Source: Deltaproteobacteria bacterium
GTDB taxonomy: Bacteria > Desulfobacterota > Desulfobacteria > Desulfobacterales > C00003060
Length of the DNA stretch: 32,176 bases
Direction: 5' to 3'
NCBI GenBank assembly: GCA_019307135.1
Contig: JAFDKF010000029.1
Coordinates: 1 to 32,176, forward strand
The notes beneath the pieces are model-generated. The model did not search any database and had not been told where the DNA came from. It saw nothing but the letters and a program-made list of their open reading frames with translations. The position numbers were made by a program, and so were the translations under genes. Of this stretch, positions 5,780 through 14,275 are shown piece after piece (position 1 is the first letter of the stretch; every line of letters begins with the position of its first letter).

Positions 5780-7564
5780 CTATCTTATCTCCACCGCAAG
5801 CTGCTGTCCAGGGTATATCTTGCTCCGTGGTGTGAGGTCATTGATGCGGAGAAGTCGTTCCAGTTTCATGTTGTGGCTACGGGCAATTTGATAAGGGCTG
5901 TCCCCACGCTTGACCCGGTATGTCCTGGTATCCGCACCGGTTTGCACCGCATCTGTTCCTTTACGGACAACCAGTCGCTGCCCAATGTGCAGACGGTTGG
6001 TCTTAAGGTTGTTGAGACGTATGATCTTCTTGGTGTTTGTGTTGTAACGCCGGGCCAACAGCCAGAGGGAGTCCCCTCTTTTGACGCGGTGGATAATAGA
6101 TCCTGATTGACCAGAATCGACAGTTTGCCTCGCCTCTGCGTAGACCGGTCGTCTGCCCCTTGAGGGTATCTTTAGCCTCTGTCCTACCCTGATAAAACCC
6201 TGCCTTCTGAGATTATTGGCAGATGCAATGGCGCGGACACTTGTCCGGTAGCGGGCGGCCAGGTACGAAAGCGTTTCTCCCCGCCGAACCCGGTGATAGG
6301 CATACAGCCTTTTGGGTGGAGTCCACACAGGGATTTCGTCCAGCCTTGCAACAAGAAGGGCACCGTTGTCCTTCGGTACCTTTAGCTCATAAGAGTCAGG
6401 AGGCGTTGCCTTGTGACGCAGTTCCGGGTTGAGGTCCTCAAGGCTTTTGTCAGAGATGCCCATTACCTTTGCAATATCTTTGACCCGCATCTGCTTTGAA
6501 ATCGTGATCTTCTCATACGAGTGCGGTGGGTCAAGACCTTTCAGGTCGAAGCCAAATCTCTCCGGGTCGTTTATGATAAAAAGGGCTGCTAAGAAGCGTG
6601 GCACATAACGCGCTGTTTCCCATGGGAGCTTTTCAAAAAGATCCCAGAAGTTGTCCAGGTAGTTGATATTCTGATTTCGTATAACCCTGAGGACCTTTCC
6701 CTCTCCGCAGTTGTATCCTGCCAGCACAGTAGTCCAGTCACCAAATATGTTATGGAGTTCTTTAAGATAGGCAATGGCCGCACGGGTAGACTTGGTAACA
6801 TCCATCCTTTCATCTACCCATTGGTCCCTTTTGAGACCGAACTTGTAGCCTGTGGAAGGTATGAACTGCCACAACCCCAGCGCCCGAGCACGGGACAGGG
6901 CCTTGACCTTGAACCCGCTCTCAATGAGCGGAAGCCAGAAGAGTTCCTTTGGGAGTCCGGCTTCTTCCAGGGCCTTGACAATCTCGGGCCGATATCTTCC
7001 TGAGCGTTGGTAAGAGCTCATAAAAAATTTGCGCTCCGGGCCTTTGAACAGCTCGATTTCCTTTTCGACGTACCGATTCATGACCATGGGGATGGCATTA
7101 TGGTTGCCCGTGGCCACGATATACCGAGAGGCATAGATTTCCAGCATCCGCTTGCAGATCACGAAGCGTATGTCTTCTTTTTGTTGAATCAACTTGGGGT
7201 TATCATTGATGTCTGCCGTCAAGATCAAGTTATATGCCTGATCCAGAGCATCAATGGCATTTTCAAAATCGCCATGCCCCCAAAAATCCTGCGAGGTCTG
7301 ACAGAACTCCAGGGCCTCATCCAGGATTTGCTGGGTGTTCTTAGTTCTTTCCCCTTCTCCTTCGTCAACAGAAGCTGCTGCTGGCTCACTGTCGCCATCC
7401 TCTGCAACAGAGGACGCTGCTTCTTTCAGATGGTTTGGAGACGACACGACTGAGGTTGATTCATGGCCTGGTCTATGAGATGAGACTCCTTGCAGATTTT
7501 TCGAGCATCCGGCGGCCGCATAAGCAACAAGGATCAGGACAGTTGTCTTCAGGTAGGACTTCAT
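5780..7564 (-). CDS. mltD: MltD-like lytic murein transglycosylase lipoprotein with three LysM domains
   Basis: Cleaves the MurNAc-GlcNAc bond of peptidoglycan, leaving 1,6-anhydroMurNAc, in the periplasm at the outer membrane. The start at 7564 is chosen because GAGGT precedes it and it begins a lipoprotein signal (MKSYLKTTVLILVAYAAAGC, lipobox Cys20). The frame could extend 23 codons upstream but without a signal. An Ala/Glu/Ser-rich linker leads to the SLT domain with catalytic Glu215 in PLIESGF and the later GLWQFIPSTG, AGYNCGEG and ARYVPRF motifs. Three LysM repeats (YHRVRRGETL, IHRVKRGDSL, TYRVKRGDSP) follow to the C-terminus, more than the two of E. coli MltD. Length 594 aa. Confidence 0.93.
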   Translation of the reverse strand: MKSYLKTTVLILVAYAAAGCSKNLQGVSSHRPGHESTSVVSSPNHLKEAASSVAEDGDSEPAAASVDEGEGERTKNTQQILDEALEFCQTSQDFWGHGDFENAIDALDQAYNLILTADINDNPKLIQQKEDIRFVICKRMLEIYASRYIVATGNHNAIPMVMNRYVEKEIELFKGPERKFFMSSYQRSGRYRPEIVKALEEAGLPKELFWLPLIESGFKVKALSRARALGLWQFIPSTGYKFGLKRDQWVDERMDVTKSTRAAIAYLKELHNIFGDWTTVLAGYNCGEGKVLRVIRNQNINYLDNFWDLFEKLPWETARYVPRFLAALFIINDPERFGFDLKGLDPPHSYEKITISKQMRVKDIAKVMGISDKSLEDLNPELRHKATPPDSYELKVPKDNGALLVARLDEIPVWTPPKRLYAYHRVRRGETLSYLAARYRTSVRAIASANNLRRQGFIRVGQRLKIPSRGRRPVYAEARQTVDSGQSGSIIHRVKRGDSLWLLARRYNTNTKKIIRLNNLKTNRLHIGQRLVVRKGTDAVQTGADTRTYRVKRGDSPYQIARSHNMKLERLLRINDLTPRSKIYPGQQLAVEIR

Positions 7565-7734
7565 AACTACCTCTCTAAACGCCTCGGAGATTCTACAACT
7601 AATGGAAATTATATATTTTTTGTGGCAATCCATTTATGCCATTCACAGGGAGTGTTGGAGTACTGCATCACTCCAATTGGGACGAAGCCCCTTGTAACGC
7701 CCTGCAAAACTCGCGCCTTATTTGTCTCTCTATG

Positions 7735-7764
7735 GAAAAAACCCTTACCAAAAGGCAAGGGTTT
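7735..7764 (-). terminator. Rho-independent terminator of hflX
   Basis: Read on the minus strand: AAACCCTT, a ten-base loop, AAGGGTTT, then more Ts. It lies 65 bp after the hflX stop and before the mltD-like gene. Confidence 0.75.
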
Positions 7765-7828
7765 AAGTTCTTGATTTGCCTCATAACAGAGCCCTTATTT
7801 CCTGTCAAGCCCCTCTCAGAGTTTCTGC

Positions 7829-9520
7829 TTAAGATACGGCCACAAGCGGCTCTACCCGAGCGGCGCAAGTGCTGCGCTTTATTATACGCCTTATGTGCAA
7901 TTCCATTTGGTCCAGGAGGGGGGTCAGTGTCTGCTCATCATTGGCTGAGATGGCCACAGCGTCCAAGGTGCGGGTCAGCTTTTTCACAGTGACTGGGCCC
8001 ACACGATCCTGCTTGTTCAGGACCCTCAGTACAGGAATTCGATCCAGGTGCAGGCTTTCAAGAATCCGTTCTACGGATTTAATCTGGTCTGCAAATCTTG
8101 GATTGCTGATGTCAATAACGTGCAAGAGCAAATTGGCGTCCTCCAGTTCTTCCAGGGTGGCACGGAAAGCTGTTATCAACTCTTCCGGGAGTTGCCGGAT
8201 AAAGCCGACCGTATCGGTAATGATGACTTCCACGTCTTTTGGAAACTTTTTTCGTTTGCTGGTTGGGTCCAGGGTGGCAAACAAACGACTCTCGGCCAGC
8301 ACTGAGCTTTTGGTCAGCGTATTAAGAAGTGTCGACTTGCCTGCATTTGTGTATCCAATGATCGATATGACTGGCAGCCCTCTTTTATTCCGCCTGGCCC
8401 TGCGCTGTCCTCGCTGTTTCTGAATTTCCCGGAGCAACTTCTCAAGGTGACCTATCCGATCCCTAACGCGCCGCCGGTCGACTTCAAGTTTCGTCTCGCC
8501 AGGGCCCCTGCCGCCAATACCACCGGTGAGTCGAGACATAGCTGTGCCCTTGCCTACAAGCCGGGGAAGGAGGTATTTGAGCTGGGCCAGTTCCACCTGG
8601 ATTTTTCCTTCGCGGCTGCGCGCGCGCTGGGCAAAGATGTCCAGGATCAGCTGGGTTCGGTCTATGACCCTCATATCAGTAAGATCGGTAATAGAGCGAA
8701 CCTGAGAGGGGTTTAGCTCCTGGTCAAATATCAGAAGGTCTGCCCCCTTCTGCAAGGCCAGGATAACCAGTTGGCTCAGTTTGCCTTCTCCCATCAGGAA
8801 GCGGGGACCTATCTTTTGCCGGTGTTGAATGACCGTGTCTGCAACGGCGATATTTGAGGATTCGGCAAGCTCACGGAGTTCAATCATGGAATCCTCGGCT
8901 ACGCGCCTGGGAGCCGTGGTCACACTCACCAGCAGGGCCCGTTCCCATTTCCTTTTGACCTTCTGAGACTGGGCCTTGCGGGCAAATTCCGATTCCAGAG
9001 ACCGAATCAGGGCCTGGCAATCAATGTCAGGGTCCCACGGTGGCAAAGGGGGAAGCATCTGCCAGTTTTGCCCGTTTATTCCTTCTGTAAGAAGATGGGC
9101 AGCATGAATATAATCCGGCCGGCCCTCTTTATCTATGGTAATGGCAGCCATCAGATCTAGTTTGAGCAACGCCAGATCCATGAGGTCATCCTGTGTGAGG
9201 GGTTCATGCTGGAGATGGGTGTGCACACAACGGAGGCCTTTCAGGCGCCCCCCACCAGATCGATATTTCTCAAGATTCGGGATCACGATCGCTTGGTGGT
9301 TGCCGACCATTACATGGGTTATCCAGCCTTGACGGTCGATCAGGAGTCCGATCTGACGGCGGATTTCAAAAGAGAGCTGGCTAATGGCCTTGGAGAGTTC
9401 TGGCGAGACGACAAAGGCCGGTGCGGTTCTGCGACGGTACAGATTGTTGAGGCGGCGAAGCTGGTTTGCCTTCAGTCCGCCCGTTTGACCATAAATCTTG
9501 ATCAGCTGATCCCCACTCAA
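7829..9520 (-). CDS. hflX: GTPase HflX, long form
   Basis: Ribosome-associated GTPase that splits stalled or stressed ribosomes. The 563 aa exceed the usual 420-450 aa because of an N-terminal domain of about 190 aa. The HflX core shows IGPRFLMGEGK, the glycine-rich GGIGGRGPGETKLE (333-346), G1 GYTNAGKS (389-396), G3 DTVG (436-439) and G4 NKQD (502-505). The N-terminal extension has HTHL...TQDD (100-112), resembling a JAMM metal motif with altered spacing. The start is uncertain: a TTG at 9520 with no good ribosome binding site, and the frame stays open upstream through a 28-bp dispersed repeat. IYGQTGGLKANQLRRL near the start matches where long HflX proteins usually begin. Confidence 0.93.
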   Translation of the reverse strand: MSGDQLIKIYGQTGGLKANQLRRLNNLYRRRTAPAFVVSPELSKAISQLSFEIRRQIGLLIDRQGWITHVMVGNHQAIVIPNLEKYRSGGGRLKGLRCVHTHLQHEPLTQDDLMDLALLKLDLMAAITIDKEGRPDYIHAAHLLTEGINGQNWQMLPPLPPWDPDIDCQALIRSLESEFARKAQSQKVKRKWERALLVSVTTAPRRVAEDSMIELRELAESSNIAVADTVIQHRQKIGPRFLMGEGKLSQLVILALQKGADLLIFDQELNPSQVRSITDLTDMRVIDRTQLILDIFAQRARSREGKIQVELAQLKYLLPRLVGKGTAMSRLTGGIGGRGPGETKLEVDRRRVRDRIGHLEKLLREIQKQRGQRRARRNKRGLPVISIIGYTNAGKSTLLNTLTKSSVLAESRLFATLDPTSKRKKFPKDVEVIITDTVGFIRQLPEELITAFRATLEELEDANLLLHVIDISNPRFADQIKSVERILESLHLDRIPVLRVLNKQDRVGPVTVKKLTRTLDAVAISANDEQTLTPLLDQMELHIRRIIKRSTCAARVEPLVAVS

Positions 9521-9537
9521 CCATTTCGGAATGCGGA

Positions 9538-9565
9538 TTTGCGGCTCACGCCTTGAAAACAGTAC
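9538..9565 (-). repeat. 28-bp dispersed repeat at the 5' end of hflX
   Basis: Minus-strand copy of a repeat with core TCAAGGCGTAAGCCGCAAA (here GTGAGCC). Full-length copies lie at 21422-21449 and 31524-31551, and core copies at 27180-27198 and 27220-27238. GGCGTAAGCC is a small hairpin. Confidence 0.8.
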
Positions 9566-9654
9566 AGAATGCGGAATGTACTTGGTTCTTTTCTAATGGC
9601 ATAAATCCGCATTCCCTATTTATTTAACATATCACTATCTTTGCTTGCTTGCAA

Positions 9655-9801
9655 GTAACTTCTCAAAAAGTTCGGGTATGTTTATTATGAGCCAGCTTGC
9701 TGGATGCCCGCTTTCGCGGGCATGACGGGGGATTTATTACATTCGTCATTCCCGCGAAGGCGGGAATCCAGGTGTATTACCCGAAGTTATTGAGAAGATA
9801 C
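9655..9801. mobile_element. MITE-like element, 147 bp, third copy
   Basis: Ends GTAACTTCTCAAAAAGTT and AAGTTATTGAGAAGATAC are inverted and match the elements at 5251-5669 and 5402-5541. Perfect 8-bp target duplication GCTTGCAA at 9647-9654 and 9802-9809. Interior carries the same CCCGCTTTCGCGGG-type hairpins. Any frame crossing it (9697-10011) is an artefact of the repeat. Confidence 0.88.
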
Positions 9802-10241
9802 GCTTGCAACCCCGACAGTGAGATTGGAGCAAGCTATGTCATGTCTGAGCATTGTAATGTCCTTCTTGTCTCAAAATACCACCAACATCTCAGGGGGGCA
9901 TTATGGGTTGTTATCAAAAAAACTTTTCCACTTAGTAGGAAATTTTTTCACCTTATTGACCTAACTCCGTTGATCCGTGTAGTGGATATGCAGTTTAGGG
10001 CTGGTGGCTAACTCATTAAAATAGTTTGATATCCACATTTATGCTAAAACTTTTCTACCGTTTCCCCCTTTTTAGGCATAATGAATGCATATACCTTTTT
10101 GCGAATTGATCGGAACCTAACCCGGACAGATTGTCTTTGTGATTTTGTGCCACAAAGAACACGAATTTCACCATTAAGCGCCTAAGAACTGCAATGCTTA
10201 CTAAGTGATAGTATCGACAGAATGTATTAGGGAGACATAAG
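9802..10241. other. Intergenic stretch without a gene
   Basis: AT-rich, with no protein-like frame and no clear hairpin terminator. CTTTGTG and CACAAAG form a 7-bp inverted repeat near 10135-10157. It presumably contains the promoter for the two-gene operon starting at 10242, but I cannot identify one with confidence. Confidence 0.4.
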
Positions 10242-10511
10242 ATGTTTGGTGAAAAGGTTACTCATGCAGCCAAACACGGAGATGAGATTGTGTATCTGAA
10301 GATCATACTTGATAGTCTGGTCCGAAGACAGTCTTTGCTTGAAGCAGGTGATGTTAATCTTAATAGGCAATTCCTTCAGGATCTCAGGCATTCTGTGGAC
10401 TCGACGCTGAGAGTCGATTCTCGGATTAAAGAAGATGTTCGTACCAAGGTTCTGAATGCCTTTAATGTGCTCATTAACAATTATGCGAAATACATTGGGG
10501 TGTTGCCATGA
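10242..10511 (+). CDS. Hypothetical protein, 89 aa, first gene of a two-gene operon
   Basis: The ATG follows GGGAG by about ten bases. The protein is soluble and predicted almost fully helical, with heptad-like hydrophobic spacing (IVYLKIILDSLVRRQSLL, VLNAFNVLINNYAKYIG). No cysteine, signal or membrane segment. Its last four bases overlap the start of the next gene (ATGA), implying translational coupling. I do not recognise the family. The two products may act together. Confidence 0.7.
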   Translation: MFGEKVTHAAKHGDEIVYLKIILDSLVRRQSLLEAGDVNLNRQFLQDLRHSVDSTLRVDSRIKEDVRTKVLNAFNVLINNYAKYIGVLP

Positions 10512-10957
10512 ATATCGATGAAGTCAAGGGGTATACCCACGCAAAACAGCTTTCTACAGGTCGGAAGGTGGGGGATGACAAGAGATTTGACCGGATTTTG
10601 AATGATGCTATGGATAGCGTTGTCCATGAAGAACGTGCCGGAGACGAGGTTTCTCCCGTAAGAAGGGTAGAGATCCCTCCCCTATGGGACCGTGGACACG
10701 CGGACCACTTAGTCTTGCAACACGCTTATGATATCCTTGATTTGCTGGAAGAATACTCACAGGCCTTGAGCAACCCCCGGATGACCTTGAAGGGGATTGA
10801 ACCGATTGTGACCCGAATAGAGCAGGAACTCAAAGGCTTAAAGGTGCAATCTGGGAACAATGTGGCCCAAAATGATGAACTTGCCGAGATTGTCAATGAG
10901 ATAGCTGTCACAGCCAGCGTTGAAGCCCTTAAGTTCCAGCGTGGCGACTACATTTAA
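10508..10957 (+). CDS. Hypothetical protein, 149 aa, second gene of the operon
   Basis: Starts within the ATGA overlap with the upstream gene. The N-terminal 65 residues are charged and probably disordered, followed by a helical region (about 75-115: LQHAYDILDLLEEYSQAL, IEPIVTRIEQELKGL) and a conserved-looking C-terminal tail ending ALKFQRGDYI. The style recalls small regulatory or chaperone-like proteins, but I cannot assign a family. No flagellar or secretion gene is adjacent to support one. A 17-bp inverted repeat follows its stop. Confidence 0.7.
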   Translation: MNIDEVKGYTHAKQLSTGRKVGDDKRFDRILNDAMDSVVHEERAGDEVSPVRRVEIPPLWDRGHADHLVLQHAYDILDLLEEYSQALSNPRMTLKGIEPIVTRIEQELKGLKVQSGNNVAQNDELAEIVNEIAVTASVEALKFQRGDYI

Positions 10958-10963
10958 AAGAAT

Positions 10964-11041
10964 AGAGGTCAGAGATCAGAGATCGGAGGTCTGACTTCTG
11001 ACTTCTGACTTCTGACTTCTGACTTCTGATCTCTGACCTCT
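10964..11041. repeat. Word palindrome with TCTGACT tandem repeat
   Basis: AGAGGTCAGAGATCAGA (10964-10980) and TCTGATCTCTGACCTCT (11025-11041) form a perfect 17-bp inverted repeat. The loop holds about five tandem copies of the 7-mer TCTGACT. It starts six bases after a stop codon and may act as a bidirectional transcription end. Confidence 0.85.
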
Positions 11042-11089
11042 GAACGGTGAACCCTGAACCTGGGAACGCCTACTGAAATCGCTTGTCGA

Positions 11090-11287
11090 TCAACCAACGG
11101 TGTGGCCGGGGCTACCCATCTTGCCTCCTCTGTCCTTGGCCTCGAACAACAGGCAGGGGATACCCGAGCTTCTTACCACTACGCGAGACGGCAATTCCTT
11201 GGATTTAAATTTCATGGCACGGCATCCGTGAGGAAAGTGCTTATCCCACGTGACGTAATAGTGCTTGCACCTGTGGCAGTCGATCAA
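11090..11287 (-). CDS. Small conserved-looking Cys-containing protein, 65 aa
   Basis: Starts IDCHRCKHYYVTWDKHFPHG and continues CRAMKFKSKELPS with a later SSGIPCLLFE. The CxxC near the start (Cys4, Cys7), His9 and two further Cys (22, 45) suggest a metal-binding fold. It resembles a widespread family of tiny uncharacterised proteins, some labelled uracil-DNA-glycosylase-like without proof. The start is a TTG at 11287; no ATG is in frame. It begins 18 bp after the cyclase-domain gene stop on the same strand, so it is probably in its operon. The C-terminal last 12 residues look less conserved. Confidence 0.65.
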   Translation of the reverse strand: MIDCHRCKHYYVTWDKHFPHGCRAMKFKSKELPSRVVVRSSGIPCLLFEAKDRGGKMGSPGHTVG

Positions 11288-11305
11288 TACTCCAACACTC
11301 CGTCA

Positions 11306-13984
11306 TTATTTTTTATGCAGGCTTTTGATGGTTTTAAGAATGGCCAACAATAAAGCGGGTATCGCCCCAAAAACAATAATCCCCTTTTGATAAGACCAGA
11401 TGTTAAGAATAGAGGACATTCCATGTTTTTGCAGGACCAAATTCAGGTAGTAGATCGTAATTGGGAAAACAATAATGGCGAAAAAGACAACGGCCGATTG
11501 AAAAATCAGGGCTTTCTTCAAAAACCTGGTGAAAAACAGAATTACCAGATGGATAGTCTCCAGTCTTTTCAACTTCGATTCAATTTGATCCAATTCAGCA
11601 GAGAGTTCTTCAGGCCGGGCAAGAGCCTCCTTGAATTCGCCAGGAACATCAGATCTAGCCATGTCCCGGGTTTGGTCAATCTTTGTCTGAAGAAGTCTTA
11701 ACTGTTGATAAAGAGCATCGATTAAGTTTTGATAAGGATAATTGCTGACAAAGGTAAGGTATTTCTCAACACGGCTATTTAAGACATAAAGAACTTCTAA
11801 GAGGTTTCCTCTGCGTTTTTCTATGCTTCCGCGGCCGATGGCAAGGATAGATCCGCCATAGTGAATAATGTCAAGATAAGCGAAGTAACTGTCAGCTTTT
11901 GGTAATTCTCTGATCTTCAACCACAGGGATTGGGCTTCTTTGATTTCTTTTTCACCCACCAGGTCTTCTAATTTATTCAATTCGTTTTTTGCTTTGTTGA
12001 AAATTTGCATAGCCCCGTCTTTGGCCTGTTCAAAAAGATCTTTGAGTTCAGCGTGAATTATCTTGCTGAAAGGCGCAAGATCGGGATCAATCAAGGCATT
12101 GACATAAAATTCCCTGTCTTGTTGAATAAGCTTGATTAGTCGGCTAAGGGCATCAGAGTTTTTTTCTTCCCTGAATTTGAATATGATGTCTTGATATCTC
12201 GCGTCTTCGCAATGAGAATTAATGAAGAAAATTTCTCTTATCTTTTCACCAGCCTTGAAAGGACGATCGTTCACGTCGTAAAGGCGAGAAAGTAAGAGAA
12301 GAAGGAAGATCCTCTGTGGTTTGGTCTTGGCATACTCCAGGGCTTTATCAAAATAGTACTCTGCCCCCAGAAAGTCATTCTTTTCCACATTCAAAAATCC
12401 CATGGCGCAATAGGGCCTGTAATCCTTTGGGTATTTTGCCAGAGAGGATTCCAAAAAGGCTTCAGCCTGGGCAAGATTCGAGACCCGCAGACAATCTAAG
12501 GCTATCCAGAGAAAGCCACCTTTATCTTCCTCAGTACTGGTTTTCTTGATATTGTTCCAGGTCTCGTCTGTGGCATCCCAGATGTTTGTGAAAAAACGGA
12601 GTTGAAAGATCCTCTTGAGTTCGCAAAATCCATTATAAGCTAAAGGGGTTGACCCGTCAGTATCAATTTTGGGCTCTTCACCTGGTTCTGCATTTGGTCT
12701 TGTTCCGGCGATGTAATTCAAGAAAAGCCTGTTAATTGTATCAAAGGAAAGGTATCCCAGCTTCTCCAAAGCCCGGGTTGTCTGGGGCAGGTGCTTAGTG
12801 GGGCAGTTTGTCGTCAGGTGTTTTTTGTCGCCGCAATAGTAACAAGGTGGATTGTTGCCCTGAGTCAGAGCATTCTGGTAAAAAAAGAGATATGGCCCAC
12901 TCTTTTCCCGGTCTTCTTGGAGGATAAGCTTATAGAAGGACCTGGGTCGATTTGTATCGGACTCGGAGATAACGCAAAAAAGGCCCTCATTTTTTATCAG
13001 CTTACGGGCAGAGGCCGAAACGTAGATCTCGCCTGGATCGATTTCTTCCCAGTTGACTTCAAGACCTTCCGTGACTATCCTGTCGGCCCTGAGATAAGGC
13101 CCCGAATCGATGATTGTCTGGATTGGAAGGATTGAAGGATCGGTATCGTGCCATAAGTTCTTTCCGATAAACGCCATGACATTCTTGGCTATGGCCAGGG
13201 CTGACGGAACTTCATTTACAATCAAAGCAACAGACCTATCCGAAAGGGTACTTTCCTTCTCGATCTCGCCACTCCAGAAATTGTCCTTTTCCGCAAGCAG
13301 GCGATTCCATATCCTGGCAAAGTCATCATTGGCAATGTTCCAGATAGGTTTGAAATAGAGTAGAGTTTTCACGACAGGGTCGAACCTGACAGCTTCTTCC
13401 CATATCACCCTGTAGGCGGTAAGTCCCCTGGGAATATCCTTTTTGCCCGAAAGGTCAACCAATTCGAAACGAACCTCAGACAAATCATCAGCCAGCTCGT
13501 AGACTTCCTGAGATATGTAAATCTGATCACGATCTACCAGAGAAGTCAGTTTGGCTGCTATATTCACAACATTACCAAATATGTCGTTGGTTTCAATAAT
13601 ACCGTCGCCAAAATGAATGCCGATTTTGATATGAATCTGATCTTGTAGATCTCTTTTCCGATTATGTATCTTTAGTTTTTGCTGTATTTTTATGGCCGAC
13701 TTCAGGGTCTCTTTGGTATTAAGAAAATAGGCCATAACAGAATCGCCCAGGATCTTAACCAGAACGCCGCCGTGTTCGGTTATACATCCTGAAGCGATGT
13801 CCTGATGCACCTGGAGCATTTGCCGACCAGCCAGATCACCGTGGGACTTAAAGAAGTTGGTAGAACCGACTATATCGGTAAAAAGGACGGCTATTTTTTG
13901 TATGGAGTCCTCGGGGTACTCATCCATCGGCCTGGACGATGAGCTGTGAGATGAATCGATCTTTGAAGGTGAATGGAGTCTCAT
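11306..13984 (-). CDS. Class III adenylate/guanylate cyclase-domain protein with zinc knuckle, TPR region and C-terminal membrane segments
   Basis: An 892-aa multidomain protein. Residues 30-195 are a class III nucleotide cyclase domain: metal-binding Asp37 (LFTDIVGST) and Asp81 (KILGDSVMAYF), then GIHFGDG and VNIAAKL, where Asn141 is kept but the usual transition-state Arg is Lys145. Residues about 230-350 look like a second, degenerate half-cyclase region. At 381-394 is a CCHC zinc knuckle (CYYCGDKKHLTTNC). A helical region about 480-610 reads like TPR repeats (YRPYCAMGFLNVEKNDF). The C-terminus has coiled coil and two hydrophobic segments (about 815-845 and 865-885), anchoring it in the inner membrane. 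It probably makes a cyclic nucleotide or has become a sensor scaffold; the Lys change leaves activity in doubt. Confidence 0.85.
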   Translation of the reverse strand: MRLHSPSKIDSSHSSSSRPMDEYPEDSIQKIAVLFTDIVGSTNFFKSHGDLAGRQMLQVHQDIASGCITEHGGVLVKILGDSVMAYFLNTKETLKSAIKIQQKLKIHNRKRDLQDQIHIKIGIHFGDGIIETNDIFGNVVNIAAKLTSLVDRDQIYISQEVYELADDLSEVRFELVDLSGKKDIPRGLTAYRVIWEEAVRFDPVVKTLLYFKPIWNIANDDFARIWNRLLAEKDNFWSGEIEKESTLSDRSVALIVNEVPSALAIAKNVMAFIGKNLWHDTDPSILPIQTIIDSGPYLRADRIVTEGLEVNWEEIDPGEIYVSASARKLIKNEGLFCVISESDTNRPRSFYKLILQEDREKSGPYLFFYQNALTQGNNPPCYYCGDKKHLTTNCPTKHLPQTTRALEKLGYLSFDTINRLFLNYIAGTRPNAEPGEEPKIDTDGSTPLAYNGFCELKRIFQLRFFTNIWDATDETWNNIKKTSTEEDKGGFLWIALDCLRVSNLAQAEAFLESSLAKYPKDYRPYCAMGFLNVEKNDFLGAEYYFDKALEYAKTKPQRIFLLLLLSRLYDVNDRPFKAGEKIREIFFINSHCEDARYQDIIFKFREEKNSDALSRLIKLIQQDREFYVNALIDPDLAPFSKIIHAELKDLFEQAKDGAMQIFNKAKNELNKLEDLVGEKEIKEAQSLWLKIRELPKADSYFAYLDIIHYGGSILAIGRGSIEKRRGNLLEVLYVLNSRVEKYLTFVSNYPYQNLIDALYQQLRLLQTKIDQTRDMARSDVPGEFKEALARPEELSAELDQIESKLKRLETIHLVILFFTRFLKKALIFQSAVVFFAIIVFPITIYYLNLVLQKHGMSSILNIWSYQKGIIVFGAIPALLLAILKTIKSLHKK

Positions 13985-14104
13985 GGTTATTCTTAAAGAT
14001 CGACAAAAGATAGGCTTAACTTTAATTGCGTCTCGGAATTTGCGTGAACTAATTGAAATTATGTCTTCTTGGTGATGCCAGATTTGTGCTTGCCTGATGG
14101 TTGA

Positions 14105-14204
14105 GCCGGTTTAGCCCGTTTTGCCGGTTTAGCCCGTTAGGCCCGTGAAAAGCGCAAAGCGGTGAAGGCAAAAAGCAAAGAATAAAATCGCGAAGCGATT
14201 TTAT
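14105..14204. repeat. Tandem 18-bp repeat and hairpin before hemL
   Basis: GCCGGTTTAGCCCGTT occurs at 14105-14120 and 14123-14138. ATAAAATCGC-GAA-GCGATTTTAT (14182-14204) is a perfect 10-bp hairpin. The region 13985-14275 has no gene. It separates the divergent cyclase-domain gene and hemL, so it must hold both promoters, which I cannot pin down. Confidence 0.7.
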
Positions 14205-14275
14205 AACTTGATTTTTACCAGGGCAACAAATAAAGGAAGAATTGAAATAGAGCAAGGGGGGAGGGATTGTTGTAG

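Noticed and set aside
9697..10011. 104-codon plus-strand frame beginning MLDARFRGHDGG
   Set aside because: It is translated from the 147-bp transposable element; this phrase is a well-known artefact of such palindromes.
10135..10157. CTTTGTG...CACAAAG as an operator
   Set aside because: Resembles common dispersed intergenic sequence, and distance to the gene is over 80 bp.
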